64,000 nucleotides of DNA, from positions 248,001-312,000 of the forward strand of contig CAWDXZ010000005.1 in the NCBI GenBank assembly GCA_963806455.1, written 5' to 3'. Under the pieces are notes generated by a model. That model saw only the letters and a program-made list of their open reading frames with translations, did not search any database and was not told the origin of the DNA. The translations under genes were made by a program, and so were the position numbers. The DNA is from Bog-756 sp963806455 (GTDB taxonomy: Bacteria; Actinomycetota; Acidimicrobiia; Acidimicrobiales; RAAP-2). Below, piece after piece: positions 52,131 through 60,223 of this stretch (the stretch's first letter is position 1; every line of letters starts with the position of its first letter).

Positions 52131-53948
52131 TCAGCGCTCCTCGGTCTGTGACGGGTCCACGACGATCTCGTCGTTGGACGCGCCGGCCGCCACCATGGGA
52201 AAGACCTTCTCGAAGGCGTCGGTGCGGAAGTCGACGACCACCGGGCGGTCGTCGATGCTGTTGGCCTTGTCGATGGCGGTCGCCACCTCCTCGGGTGATT
52301 CGACCCGGATGCCCACGCATCCCATCGACTCGGCCCAACCCACGTAGTCGGGCAGGTCCGGGGAGAGGTAGACCTCCGAGTAGCGCTCTTCGTAGAACAT
52401 CTCCTGCCACTGACGAACCATCCCGAGGTACGCATTGTTGAGGATGGCCACCTTGACCGGTATCCGCTCCGAACTGGCCGTCACCAGTTCCTGGGCGGTC
52501 ATCTGGAAGCAGCCGTCGCCGTCCACCGCCCACACCATCCGGTCGGGCCTTCCGACCTTGGCTCCGATGGCGGCAGGCACGGCGAACCCCATGGTCCCGA
52601 GCCCCCCCGAGTTGACCCACGTGTGGGGATAGTCGAACTGCCACCACTGGGAGGCGAACATCTGGTGCTGCCCCACGCCGGAGGCGACGATGGTGTCGTC
52701 GGGGGTGGCGTCGCGGAGCGCCTCCAGCACGAACTGGGGCTTGAGCGCGCCCGGGCCCGGCTGCTGGTCGTAGACCAGCGGGTAGCGGCGCTGCCACTCG
52801 CTCAGCTGGGCCCGCCACGGGCTGAGCCGCTGGCGGGGGAACGTGGCGGCCATCGACCCATCCTCGGCCGGGGCACCCGACACGGCATCGGAGGGTGCCC
52901 CGCCCGAACCGCCCCGGGTGGCGTCCGAGTGGCGGAGCCCGAGGGACCCGAGGGCGGCCAGCAGCTCCTCGATCACCAGGCGGCTGTCGCCGGCGATGGC
53001 CACATCGGCGCGACGGACCTTGTTGAGCTCGGCCGGGTCGATGTCGACATGGACGACCTTGGCGCCCGGGGCAAAAGCATCGACCCGACCGGTCACCCGG
53101 TCGTCGAACCGGCTCCCGAGGGCGATCAGGAGGTCAGACCGCTGCATGGCCGTGACGGCGGTGTAGTTGCCGTGCATGCCCGGCATGCCCAGGCACAGAG
53201 GGTGCGAATCGGGGAACGCGCCCCGGGCCATGAGCGTCGTGACCACCGGGATACCGGTCCGCTCCGCCAGTTCGCGAAGGGCCTCGGACGCCCGCGCCTT
53301 GAGGATCCCGCCTCCGGCGTAGATGATCGGGCGCTCGGCGGCGAGCAGGAGCTCGGCGGCGTCGCGGATCAGTGCGGGGTCGCCGTGGGTGACCGGTCGG
53401 TAGCCGGGGAGGTCGAGGTCGGAAGGCTCGGGCCAGTACCACTCCATGGGCCGGTTGGCCACGTCCTTCGGGACGTCGATCAGCACCGGCCCCGGACGGC
53501 CCGTCGTGGCCACGTGGAAGGCCTCCGCCACCACCCGCGGGATATCGGCCCCGTCGGTGACCAGCCAGTTGTGCTTGGTGATCCCCATGGTGATGCCGGT
53601 GATGTCGCTCTCCTGGAAGGCGTCGGTCCCGATGGCGCTGGTCGCCACCTGCCCGGTCACCACCACCAACGGGATCGAGTCCATGTAGGCGTCGGCCAGC
53701 GGCGTGACGATGTTGGTGGCCCCCGGCCCACTGGTGACCATGGCCACGCCGGGTCGACCCGTCACCTGGGCGTAGCCCTCGGCCATGTGGCCGGCACCCT
53801 GCTCGTGGCGCACCAGGATGTGACGGATCGACGAGTCGAGGATGGGGTCGTAGACGGGGAGGATGGCGCCGCCCGGGAGGCCGAACATCACCTCGACCCG
53901 CTGCTTCTCCAGGCTCTTGATCAGCGCTTGTGCTCCGGTGAGTTCCAT
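52131..53948 (-). CDS. ilvB: Acetolactate synthase catalytic (large) subunit
   Basis: This 605-residue TPP/FAD enzyme starts valine, leucine and isoleucine synthesis. The N-terminal glutamate lies in LVRHEQGAGHMAEGYAQVTG; FAD and substrate regions are LGSRFDDRVTGRVDAFAPGA and DIDPAELNKVRRADVAIAGD. The TPP-binding GDGCFQMTAQELVTASSERI is near the C-terminus. An insertion of about 30 residues rich in Gly/Ala/Ser (GGSGGAPSDAVSGAPAEDGS) precedes the last domain. Its transcript is preceded by a leader peptide and attenuator. Confidence 0.98.
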   Translation of the reverse strand: MELTGAQALIKSLEKQRVEVMFGLPGGAILPVYDPILDSSIRHILVRHEQGAGHMAEGYAQVTGRPGVAMVTSGPGATNIVTPLADAYMDSIPLVVVTGQVATSAIGTDAFQESDITGITMGITKHNWLVTDGADIPRVVAEAFHVATTGRPGPVLIDVPKDVANRPMEWYWPEPSDLDLPGYRPVTHGDPALIRDAAELLLAAERPIIYAGGGILKARASEALRELAERTGIPVVTTLMARGAFPDSHPLCLGMPGMHGNYTAVTAMQRSDLLIALGSRFDDRVTGRVDAFAPGAKVVHVDIDPAELNKVRRADVAIAGDSRLVIEELLAALGSLGLRHSDATRGGSGGAPSDAVSGAPAEDGSMAATFPRQRLSPWRAQLSEWQRRYPLVYDQQPGPGALKPQFVLEALRDATPDDTIVASGVGQHQMFASQWWQFDYPHTWVNSGGLGTMGFAVPAAIGAKVGRPDRMVWAVDGDGCFQMTAQELVTASSERIPVKVAILNNAYLGMVRQWQEMFYEERYSEVYLSPDLPDYVGWAESMGCVGIRVESPEEVATAIDKANSIDDRPVVVDFRTDAFEKVFPMVAAGASNDEIVVDPSQTEER

Positions 53949-54035
53949 CGTGGGCTCCTTGTCGGCGATGGTCGGTGTCGTGGTCGTGGGTCTCGGGTTT
54001 CCGGGCCCTCCGGGCCAGGGAAACGTGCGGGGACA

Positions 54036-54062
54036 TGAAAACGACCTCCCGTCTGGGAGGTC
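54036..54062 (-). terminator. ilvBNC attenuator hairpin
   Basis: On the minus strand GACCTCCC (54062-54055) pairs perfectly with GGGAGGTC (54050-54043) around AGAC, followed by GTTTTC. This is an intrinsic terminator 34 bases after the leader stop and 87 bases before the ilvB ATG. An alternative GC-rich pairing (GCGCGC at either end of 54066-54096) could act as pause or antiterminator structure. Confidence 0.8.
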
Positions 54063-54096
54063 GGAGGGCGCGCACGGCGTGAGGGCGTCGGGCGCG

Positions 54097-54147
54097 CTAC
54101 GAAACGAGTACCAGGGTGCGCGGGCGGGACGGCAGGACTATGGACAT
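54097..54147 (-). CDS. ilv leader peptide (attenuation)
   Basis: This 16-residue peptide, MSIVLPSRPRTLVLVS, is followed by TAG. Seven of sixteen residues are Ile, Val or Leu, including a terminal LVLV run next to the stop. Branched-chain shortage would stall the ribosome there and favour the antiterminator. C. glutamicum ilvBNC has an analogous leader. A promoter lies immediately upstream, so the message is almost leaderless. Confidence 0.85.
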   Translation of the reverse strand: MSIVLPSRPRTLVLVS

Positions 54148-54156
54148 GACCCGCAC

Positions 54157-54186
54157 ATTGTTACACGCCGGCACCATCGACGACAA
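54157..54186 (-). promoter_or_regulatory. ilvBNC promoter
   Basis: On the minus strand TTGTCG (-35, 54186-54181) is 17 bases from TAACAAT (-10, 54163-54157). The -10 ends nine bases before the leader peptide ATG, so transcription should begin at or within a few bases of the start codon. Confidence 0.6.
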
Positions 54187-54253
54187 GCACGTGGCCCGGC
54201 CGCAGGGTGGCCGACGGAGTGTCGCACCGCTCCGGCGTCGGAGGGAGGATCCC

Positions 54254-55903
54254 GTGGGACCACGCACGAGGGACGGCGCCGCCCGCTCGATCGCCCTCCG
54301 GATGGCGGCCGCCTCCGCCGTGGTGCTGGGGGCGGGCGCCCCGGCCCTCGGAGCGGCCGGAGCCTCCCCCGCTCGGCATGTGCCTCCGATCACCTACCAG
54401 CTCTCGTTGGGCGACTCGTTGGCGTCAGGCATCGGTGCCTCGACACCGGCCGACGACTACGTCGATCTGCCGGCCGCCCACGAGGGCGTCAGCCAGCCGG
54501 GCCTCACGGTGCAGAACGTCTCCTGCCCGGGCGCCACCACCACTACCGTCCTCGACGGCGGGGGCATCTGCAGCTACCCGGCGGGCACCCAGCTCGCCCA
54601 GGCCGAGGCCTTCCTCACCGCCCATCCCGGCCAGGTCCCCTACATCACCATCGACATCGGGGCCAACAACGTCGACGATTGCCTGACCAGTGGCGCGATC
54701 AGCCTGACCTGTGTGACCGCCGGGCTGGCGGGCATCCAGCGCGAGCTGCCCCAGATCATCGCCGGGCTTCGCCAGGCCGCTCCCGGGGTGCCGATCTTCG
54801 GCATGGACTACTACGACCCCTTCCTCGCCGAGTGGGTGCTCGGTGGCCCGGCCGGGCCGGGGCTGGCCCGGGACTCCGCCTTCCTCTCGACCCTGCTCAA
54901 CGGCTCCCTGACCCAGATCTACGGAGCCGGCGGCGCCGTCCCGGTCGATGTCCAGGGTCCCTTCGCCACGCAGGACTTCGCCATGACCGGCTCGTTCAAG
55001 GGCACGACCGTGCCCGAGAGCGTGAGCCGCACCTGTGCGTGGACCCACATGTGCGACAGCACCGGCCTCACCATCCACGCCAACGACATCGGCCATGCCA
55101 AGCTGGCGGGCGCGTTCGAGCGGACTGTCGACCGGGCGCTCCGCGGTGGCGGACGCGGCACCGGGCTGGCCGACGCGGCCGGAGGGGTCCACGTCGTCGG
55201 CAATGCCGGCCAGTTCGGGTCGATGGCGGGCCAGCGCCTGAACCGGCCCGTCGTGGCCCTGGCCGCGACGAGTGACGCCCGGGGCTACTGGATGATTGCC
55301 GCCGACGGGGGGGTGTTCACCTTCGGCGACGCCGGTTACTTCGGCTCCACCGGCGGCCTGGCGTTGAACCAGCCCATCGTGGGCATGGCCGCCACCTCCG
55401 ATGACCGGGGGTACTGGCTGGTGGCCGCCGACGGCGGGGTGTTCTCCTTCGGGGATGCCCCCTTCCTCGGCTCGATGGGCGCCGTGCACCTCAACCAGCC
55501 GGTGGTGGGCATGGCCCAGACCGGGAGCGACCGCGGCTACTGGCTGGTGGCCGCCGACGGGGGGGCGTTCTCCCTCGGGGACGCCGCCTTCTACGGCTCG
55601 ATGGGCGCCGTGCACCTCAACCAGCCGGTGGTGGGCATGGCCGCCACCGTCGACGGGAACGGCTACTGGCTGGTGGCCGCCGACGGCGGCGTGTTCACCT
55701 TCGGGGACGGGTTGTTCCACGGGTCGACCGGCGGGCTGGCCCTCAACCGGCCGATCATCGGGATGGCGGTGACCCCCGACGGCTATGGGTACACCATGGC
55801 GGCTTCGGACGGAGGGCTGTTCACCTTCGGCCGCGCCGTGTTCGATGGCTCACTCGGGGGCGCCCCGCCCGTCGACCCGGTGGTGTCCGGGGCCTCGACC
55901 TGA
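54254..55903 (+). CDS. Secreted SGNH/GDSL hydrolase with C-terminal 42-residue repeats
   Basis: This 549-residue protein starts at GTG 54254 behind GGGAGGATCCC; earlier in-frame starts overlap the ilv leader. The signal peptide is Arg-containing with core AAASAVVLGAGAPALGAAGA. The hydrolase domain shows block I (LSLGDSLASGIG), block III (TIDIGANNVDD) and a C-terminal His in IHANDIGHAKLAGAF. From about residue 312 five full and one partial 42-residue repeats follow, with core GYWLVAADGG and LNQPVVGMAATS. The domain probably acts on cell-surface esters; the repeats may bind wall polymers or form a propeller. Divergent from ilvBNC. Confidence 0.85.
   Translation: MGPRTRDGAARSIALRMAAASAVVLGAGAPALGAAGASPARHVPPITYQLSLGDSLASGIGASTPADDYVDLPAAHEGVSQPGLTVQNVSCPGATTTTVLDGGGICSYPAGTQLAQAEAFLTAHPGQVPYITIDIGANNVDDCLTSGAISLTCVTAGLAGIQRELPQIIAGLRQAAPGVPIFGMDYYDPFLAEWVLGGPAGPGLARDSAFLSTLLNGSLTQIYGAGGAVPVDVQGPFATQDFAMTGSFKGTTVPESVSRTCAWTHMCDSTGLTIHANDIGHAKLAGAFERTVDRALRGGGRGTGLADAAGGVHVVGNAGQFGSMAGQRLNRPVVALAATSDARGYWMIAADGGVFTFGDAGYFGSTGGLALNQPIVGMAATSDDRGYWLVAADGGVFSFGDAPFLGSMGAVHLNQPVVGMAQTGSDRGYWLVAADGGAFSLGDAAFYGSMGAVHLNQPVVGMAATVDGNGYWLVAADGGVFTFGDGLFHGSTGGLALNRPIIGMAVTPDGYGYTMAASDGGLFTFGRAVFDGSLGGAPPVDPVVSGAST
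55188..55870 (+). repeat. Tandem 126-bp (42-residue) repeats
   Basis: Five full units and one partial unit encode GYWLVAADGGVFTFGDA, a short FxGS segment and LNQPVVGMAATSD. The DNA is also repetitive: the sequence starting CTCGATGGGCGCCGTGCACC, 46 identical bases, occurs at 55471 and again at 55597, exactly 126 bases apart. Recent duplication or conversion among units is likely. Confidence 0.9.
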
Positions 55904-55932
55904 GCGCCGGGGGCCGGTGGCCGGGCGGGGGC

Positions 55933-56388
55933 TCAGGCCGGCCGCCAGGTGCGCGTCTCGTGCCCGCCGGCTGCCACCACGAAGTACCCCACCTCGGTGA
56001 TCTCCACGGCGAAGAGATGGAAGTCGCCGTCGGGCCGCCACCCGATCCGGGCCTCGAGGGCCCGGCAGTACCGCTCGCGCTCCTCGGCACCGGCGACGTC
56101 GACCGCGGTGCCGTACACCTTCACATCGCCCTCGGTCCCCGCCTTGTCGCGGACCACGCTGTGCACGACACAGCGTGGGTCGCGTCGCAGGTCGAGGGCC
56201 TTCTTCGATTCCCACATCATGCCGAGGTAGAGGACGCCGTCGACGATCAGGGGTTCGACGGGACTGATCCGGGGCCAACCGTTGCGCCGCAGGGTGCCCA
56301 CCAGCACCAGGCCCTCGCCGTCGATGCGCGCCTCGGCCAGCCGGGCGAAGGGCCGGTCGGCCTCACGGAATTCCTGCCAGGTGGCCAC
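55933..56388 (-). CDS. Pyridoxamine 5'-phosphate oxidase-like flavin protein
   Basis: This 151-residue split-barrel protein resembles the PNPOx/F420-dependent flavin families: ARIDGEGLVLVGTLRRNGWP, then RISPVEPLIVDGVLYLGMMW, KALDLRRDPRCVVHSVVRD and GDVKVYGTAVDV. These folds bind FMN or F420 and reduce small molecules; which cofactor is used here cannot be told. It converges on the SGNH gene and lies 15 bases upstream of ilvD's stop on the same strand. Confidence 0.8.
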   Translation of the reverse strand: MATWQEFREADRPFARLAEARIDGEGLVLVGTLRRNGWPRISPVEPLIVDGVLYLGMMWESKKALDLRRDPRCVVHSVVRDKAGTEGDVKVYGTAVDVAGAEERERYCRALEARIGWRPDGDFHLFAVEITEVGYFVVAAGGHETRTWRPA

Positions 56389-56403
56389 CGGAGGCCGCCC
56401 CGG

Positions 56404-58119
56404 TCAGGCCTCGGTCACCGCACCCCGCTCCGCCCCGGTCACCAGTCTGGCGTACTTGGCCAGCACGCCGCTCGTGTAGCGGGGCCCGGGGTGCTTGAGC
56501 TCGCCACGCCGGCGTTCGAGCTCGCTCTCGTCCACCACCAGGTCGATCGAACGGGCCGCCACGTCCACCACGATGCGGTCGCCGTCGGCGACCACCGCGA
56601 TGGGCCCCCCGTCGACGGCCTCCGGCGCCACGTGGCCGATGCAGAACCCGTGGGTCCCCCCGGAGAACCGGCCGTCGGTGACCAGTGCGCAATCCGCGCC
56701 GCGTCCCACGCCCTTCATCGCCCCGGTGACGGCCAGCATCTCGCGCATGCCGGGGCCTCCCTTGGGACCTTCGTAGCGGATGACCACCACCGTGTTGGGC
56801 TGGATCGAACCGGCCAGGATGGCCTCCATGGCACGGTCCTCCCCGTCGAACACCCGGGCGGTCCCGTCGAAGGTCAGCTGGTCGATACCGGCCACCTTGA
56901 CCACGGCCCCGTTGGGCGCCAGCGAGCCGGTCAGCACGGCGATCCCCCCCTGGGCGTGGATCGGGTCACCGATGAGGTGGACCACATCCCCGTCGGGAGC
57001 GGGAGGGTCCAGCGCCGCCACGTTTTCGGCCACCGTCCTCCCCGTCACCGTCAGGCAGTCCCCATGGAGCAGGCCGGCGTCGAGCAGCTCGCGCATGACC
57101 ACCGGGACGCCCCCGATCCGGTCGAGATCGCTCATGTGGTACTTCCCGTGCGGCTTGGTGTCGGCCAGGTGGGGCACCCGGACCGCCACCTGGTTGAAGT
57201 CGTCGAGCTGGAGCTCGACGCGGGCCTCGTTGGCGATGGCCAGCAGATGGAGCACGGCATTGGTCGACCCGCCGAGTGCCATGGTCACGGCGATGGCGTT
57301 CTCGAAGGCGTCCTTGGTCATCACGTCCCTCGGGCGGATGCCCGCCTGGAGCATGGCCACCACCGCCTGACCTGACGCGAAGGCGGCGTCGTCCCGACGG
57401 CGGTCGACGGCGGGAGCAGAGGAGCTGCCCGGGAGGGCCATGCCCAGCGCCTCGGCCACCGAAGCCATGGTGTTGGCGGTGAACATCCCGGCACACGACC
57501 CCTCGGTGGGGCAGGCATTGTGCTCGATCAGGCTCAGCTCCTCGTCGGTGAGGGCGTCCACGGCGTGAGCGCCGACCGCCTCGAACACCGAGGTGATGTC
57601 GAGGGCGCGGCCGTTGGCCCGACCGGGCAGTATCGAGCCCCCGTAGACGAACACGCTGGGCAGGTTCAGACGGGCGGCGGCCATCAGCATGCCCGGCAGC
57701 GACTTGTCACAGCCGGCCAGGGTGACCATCCCGTCGAATCGCTCGGCGTGCATCATGATCTCCACGGAATCGGCGATCACTTCGCGGCTGACCAGCGACG
57801 CCCGCATCCCCTCGTGCCCCATGGAGATCCCGTCGGAGACGGCGATGGTCGTGAACTCGAGGGGGAATCCTCCGGCGTGCCGCACCCCGTCCTTGGCCCG
57901 TTTGGCCAGCCGGTCGAGCGGCAGGTTGCACGGGGTCACCTCGTTCCACGACGACGCCACCCCGATCTGCGGCTTGTCCCAGTCGTCATCGGTCATCCCG
58001 ACCGCCCGGAGCATGGCCCGGGCCGGCGCCCGGGTGGGCCCGTCGGTGACCTCATGGCTGCGGGGCTTGAGACCGGCCAACGGCTCCTGCGACGGGTCGG
58101 TGGTCCTGGCTTCGCTCAT
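56404..58119 (-). CDS. ilvD: Dihydroxy-acid dehydratase
   Basis: This 571-residue [2Fe-2S]/[4Fe-4S] enzyme dehydrates dihydroxyisovalerate and dihydroxymethylvalerate. Cluster cysteines are in TLAGCDKSLPGMLMAAARLN, HNACPTEGSCAGMFTANTMA and possibly VTPCNLPLDRLAKRAKDGV. Other blocks are MALGGSTNAVLHLLAIANEA and TDGRFSGGTHGFCIGHVAPE. The start at 58119 gives MSEARTTDPSQEPLAGLKPR. With ilvB, ilvN and ilvC it completes the valine pathway to the keto acid; no leader is seen here. Confidence 0.97.
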   Translation of the reverse strand: MSEARTTDPSQEPLAGLKPRSHEVTDGPTRAPARAMLRAVGMTDDDWDKPQIGVASSWNEVTPCNLPLDRLAKRAKDGVRHAGGFPLEFTTIAVSDGISMGHEGMRASLVSREVIADSVEIMMHAERFDGMVTLAGCDKSLPGMLMAAARLNLPSVFVYGGSILPGRANGRALDITSVFEAVGAHAVDALTDEELSLIEHNACPTEGSCAGMFTANTMASVAEALGMALPGSSSAPAVDRRRDDAAFASGQAVVAMLQAGIRPRDVMTKDAFENAIAVTMALGGSTNAVLHLLAIANEARVELQLDDFNQVAVRVPHLADTKPHGKYHMSDLDRIGGVPVVMRELLDAGLLHGDCLTVTGRTVAENVAALDPPAPDGDVVHLIGDPIHAQGGIAVLTGSLAPNGAVVKVAGIDQLTFDGTARVFDGEDRAMEAILAGSIQPNTVVVIRYEGPKGGPGMREMLAVTGAMKGVGRGADCALVTDGRFSGGTHGFCIGHVAPEAVDGGPIAVVADGDRIVVDVAARSIDLVVDESELERRRGELKHPGPRYTSGVLAKYARLVTGAERGAVTEA

Positions 58120-58370
58120 CCCTGCATGGTACGGCCTACCGGCGTCGGACCGGGTGGGCCCCCGTCCGCACCGCCCGGCCATCGTGGAGCCAGGCACTGG
58201 TGGACCTTTCGCGGCCGTCGCCCTCCCGGCCACCGCACGTCTGCCCGATCGACGGGTCCCGCCGTCGACCCGATCAATGGGTCCTACCATTGACGGGGTG
58301 GAGACTGACGGGGTGGAGACGCAGGAAGTCGCCCGGCCGCACCCGGCGGCCGGCGGTGGGCGGTGAGCCG

Positions 58371-59144
58371 GTGAGCACGTCGGCCGGCACCTTCCCGCCG
58401 GGCGACGTCGACGGGCTGGCTGCCTTCTTCGAGGCCCGGGGCTACGCCACCATCCGGGGCCTGTACGACGAGGAGACCGTGTCGGCGGCGGCGTCCGAGC
58501 TCGCCGCAGCCCAACACCGCCTGGCCGCCGGCGAGCTGGGCGAACGCCACGGGACCGCCATCTTGGACGCCCCCGGTGCATGCATCGACGGGCAGCCCTT
58601 CTGCCATTACGTCTGCTTCGCCACCTCGCTGTCGAGGACCGCCGACGAGCTGGTGCACCACCCCCTCCTCGAGGGAACGGTCCGCCGGCTGCTCGGCCCC
58701 GGCGCCTGGCTGCTCGACGACGAGCAGTTCGGGGTGGTCTACCAGGACGCCCGGCCCGACCCCGGGTCGGGCTACTCCCGCATCGGCTGGCACACCGACC
58801 ACCAGTCCGGGCCGCACCTCGACATCTGGCCCGGGGTGGCCTTCACCATCCACTTCGACCCGACGTCGCCGGCCAACGGGTTCCTCCGCGTCGTCCCTGC
58901 CAGCCACCTCGCGACCACCGACGGGATCCCGCCCGCGTTCGAGGGCGTCCCCGGCGAGATCGCCCTCTACCAGGAGCGCGGCGATGTGCTGCTGCACCAC
59001 GCCGACCTCTGGCACGCCGCCGCCCGCGGCACCGCCGACGGAGCGACGGCCGTCCGCCGGCACCTGCGGGGCAGCTGGCACGGCGGGGCCAGGCTCGACG
59101 CCGGCCACGGCACCGACGACTTCGTGAAGAATGCGGCGCGTTGA
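58371..59144 (+). CDS. Phytanoyl-CoA dioxygenase family (PhyH) protein
   Basis: This 257-residue Fe(II)/2-oxoglutarate oxygenase fold has FFEARGYATIRGLYDEETVS at the N-terminus, the iron-binding His-x-Asp in SRIGWHTDHQSGPHLDIW, and the distal His in LLHHADLWHAAARGTADG followed by an Arg (VRRHLRGSW) for the 2-oxoglutarate carboxylate. The GTG at 58371 is used as start. The physiological substrate is unknown. It precedes the haloalkane dehalogenase by 143 bases. Confidence 0.82.
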   Translation: MSTSAGTFPPGDVDGLAAFFEARGYATIRGLYDEETVSAAASELAAAQHRLAAGELGERHGTAILDAPGACIDGQPFCHYVCFATSLSRTADELVHHPLLEGTVRRLLGPGAWLLDDEQFGVVYQDARPDPGSGYSRIGWHTDHQSGPHLDIWPGVAFTIHFDPTSPANGFLRVVPASHLATTDGIPPAFEGVPGEIALYQERGDVLLHHADLWHAAARGTADGATAVRRHLRGSWHGGARLDAGHGTDDFVKNAAR

Positions 59145-59287
59145 ACGGCCGTCGTAGACCAGGAGCCGGAGTGGGGGGCCGACCACGACGGGCCGGCGGG
59201 GGTGGCCGATGGTAGCGTCAATTGGCATATCGAGTGTCAGTTCATGACCCTCCCCCCGCACCCCCCGAGAGCGAGGTAGTCAGTCCC

Positions 59288-60196
59288 ATGCAGGTCCTCC
59301 GCACCCCGGACAGCCGGTTCGACGGCCTGCCCGGCTACGACTTCGAGCCGCACTACGCCGACATCCCCGACCAGGACGGCGGTACCCTCCGGGCCCACTA
59401 CCTCGACGAAGGACCGGCCGGCGGCCCCGTCATCCTGCTCCTCCACGGCGAGCCGTCGTGGAGCTACCTGTACCGCCACATGATCCCGGTGCTGGCCGAG
59501 GCGGGCCTGCGTGCCGTCGCTCCCGACCTGGTCGGCTTCGGGCGGTCCGACAAGCCGACGCCGCGCTCGGAGTACACCTTCGCCCGCCACGTGGAGTGGA
59601 TGCGGTCCCTCCTGTTCGACGCGTTGGGTCTGTCCGACGTCACGCTGGTCGGCCAGGACTGGGGCGGGCTCATCGGCCTCCGACTGGTCGGCGAGCACCC
59701 CGACCGCTTCGCCCGCGTGGTGGCGGCCAACACCTTCCTCCCCACCGGGGACCGGCCTCCGGGAGAGGCCTTCCTCGCCTGGCTCAAGTTCTCACAGGAG
59801 GTCGAGGTCTTCCCCACCGGATCGATCGTCAACACCGGCTGCACCTCCGATCTCAGCCCGGAGGTCATGGCCGCCTACGACGCGCCGTTCCCCGACCAGT
59901 CCTATACCGAGGGGGCGCGCCAGTTCCCCACCCTCGTGCCCATCTCCCCGTCCGACCCGGCGGCCGGCCCCAATCGCCGGGCATGGCAGGTCCTCGAGGC
60001 CTTCGAGAACCCCTTCCTCACCGCCTTCAGCGACGGCGATCCCATCACGGCGGGGTCGGACCGGTACCTCCAGGACCACATCCCGGGGGCACGCGGTCAG
60101 TCCCACACCACCATCGCCGGTGGTGGCCATTTCCTCCAGGAGGACCGGGGGCCCGAGCTGGCCGCCGTCGTCGTCGACTTCGTCCGCTCCACCTGA
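59288..60196 (+). CDS. Haloalkane dehalogenase
   Basis: This 302-residue alpha/beta hydrolase has LLHGEPSWSYLYRHMIPVLA with the oxyanion Glu, the nucleophile Asp124 and halide-binding Trp125 in VGQDWGGLIGLRLVGEHPDR, and the catalytic His in IAGGGHFLQEDRGPELAAVV. Asp124-Trp125 numbering matches Xanthobacter DhlA, placing it in the DhlA-like (HLD-I) group. It hydrolyses carbon-halogen bonds of alkyl halides to alcohols. The natural substrate is unknown; no other dehalogenation genes are adjacent. Confidence 0.9.
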   Translation: MQVLRTPDSRFDGLPGYDFEPHYADIPDQDGGTLRAHYLDEGPAGGPVILLLHGEPSWSYLYRHMIPVLAEAGLRAVAPDLVGFGRSDKPTPRSEYTFARHVEWMRSLLFDALGLSDVTLVGQDWGGLIGLRLVGEHPDRFARVVAANTFLPTGDRPPGEAFLAWLKFSQEVEVFPTGSIVNTGCTSDLSPEVMAAYDAPFPDQSYTEGARQFPTLVPISPSDPAAGPNRRAWQVLEAFENPFLTAFSDGDPITAGSDRYLQDHIPGARGQSHTTIAGGGHFLQEDRGPELAAVVVDFVRST

Positions 60197-60223
60197 CCCC
60201 GGGGCGCCGCCGCCGGGCCCCGG

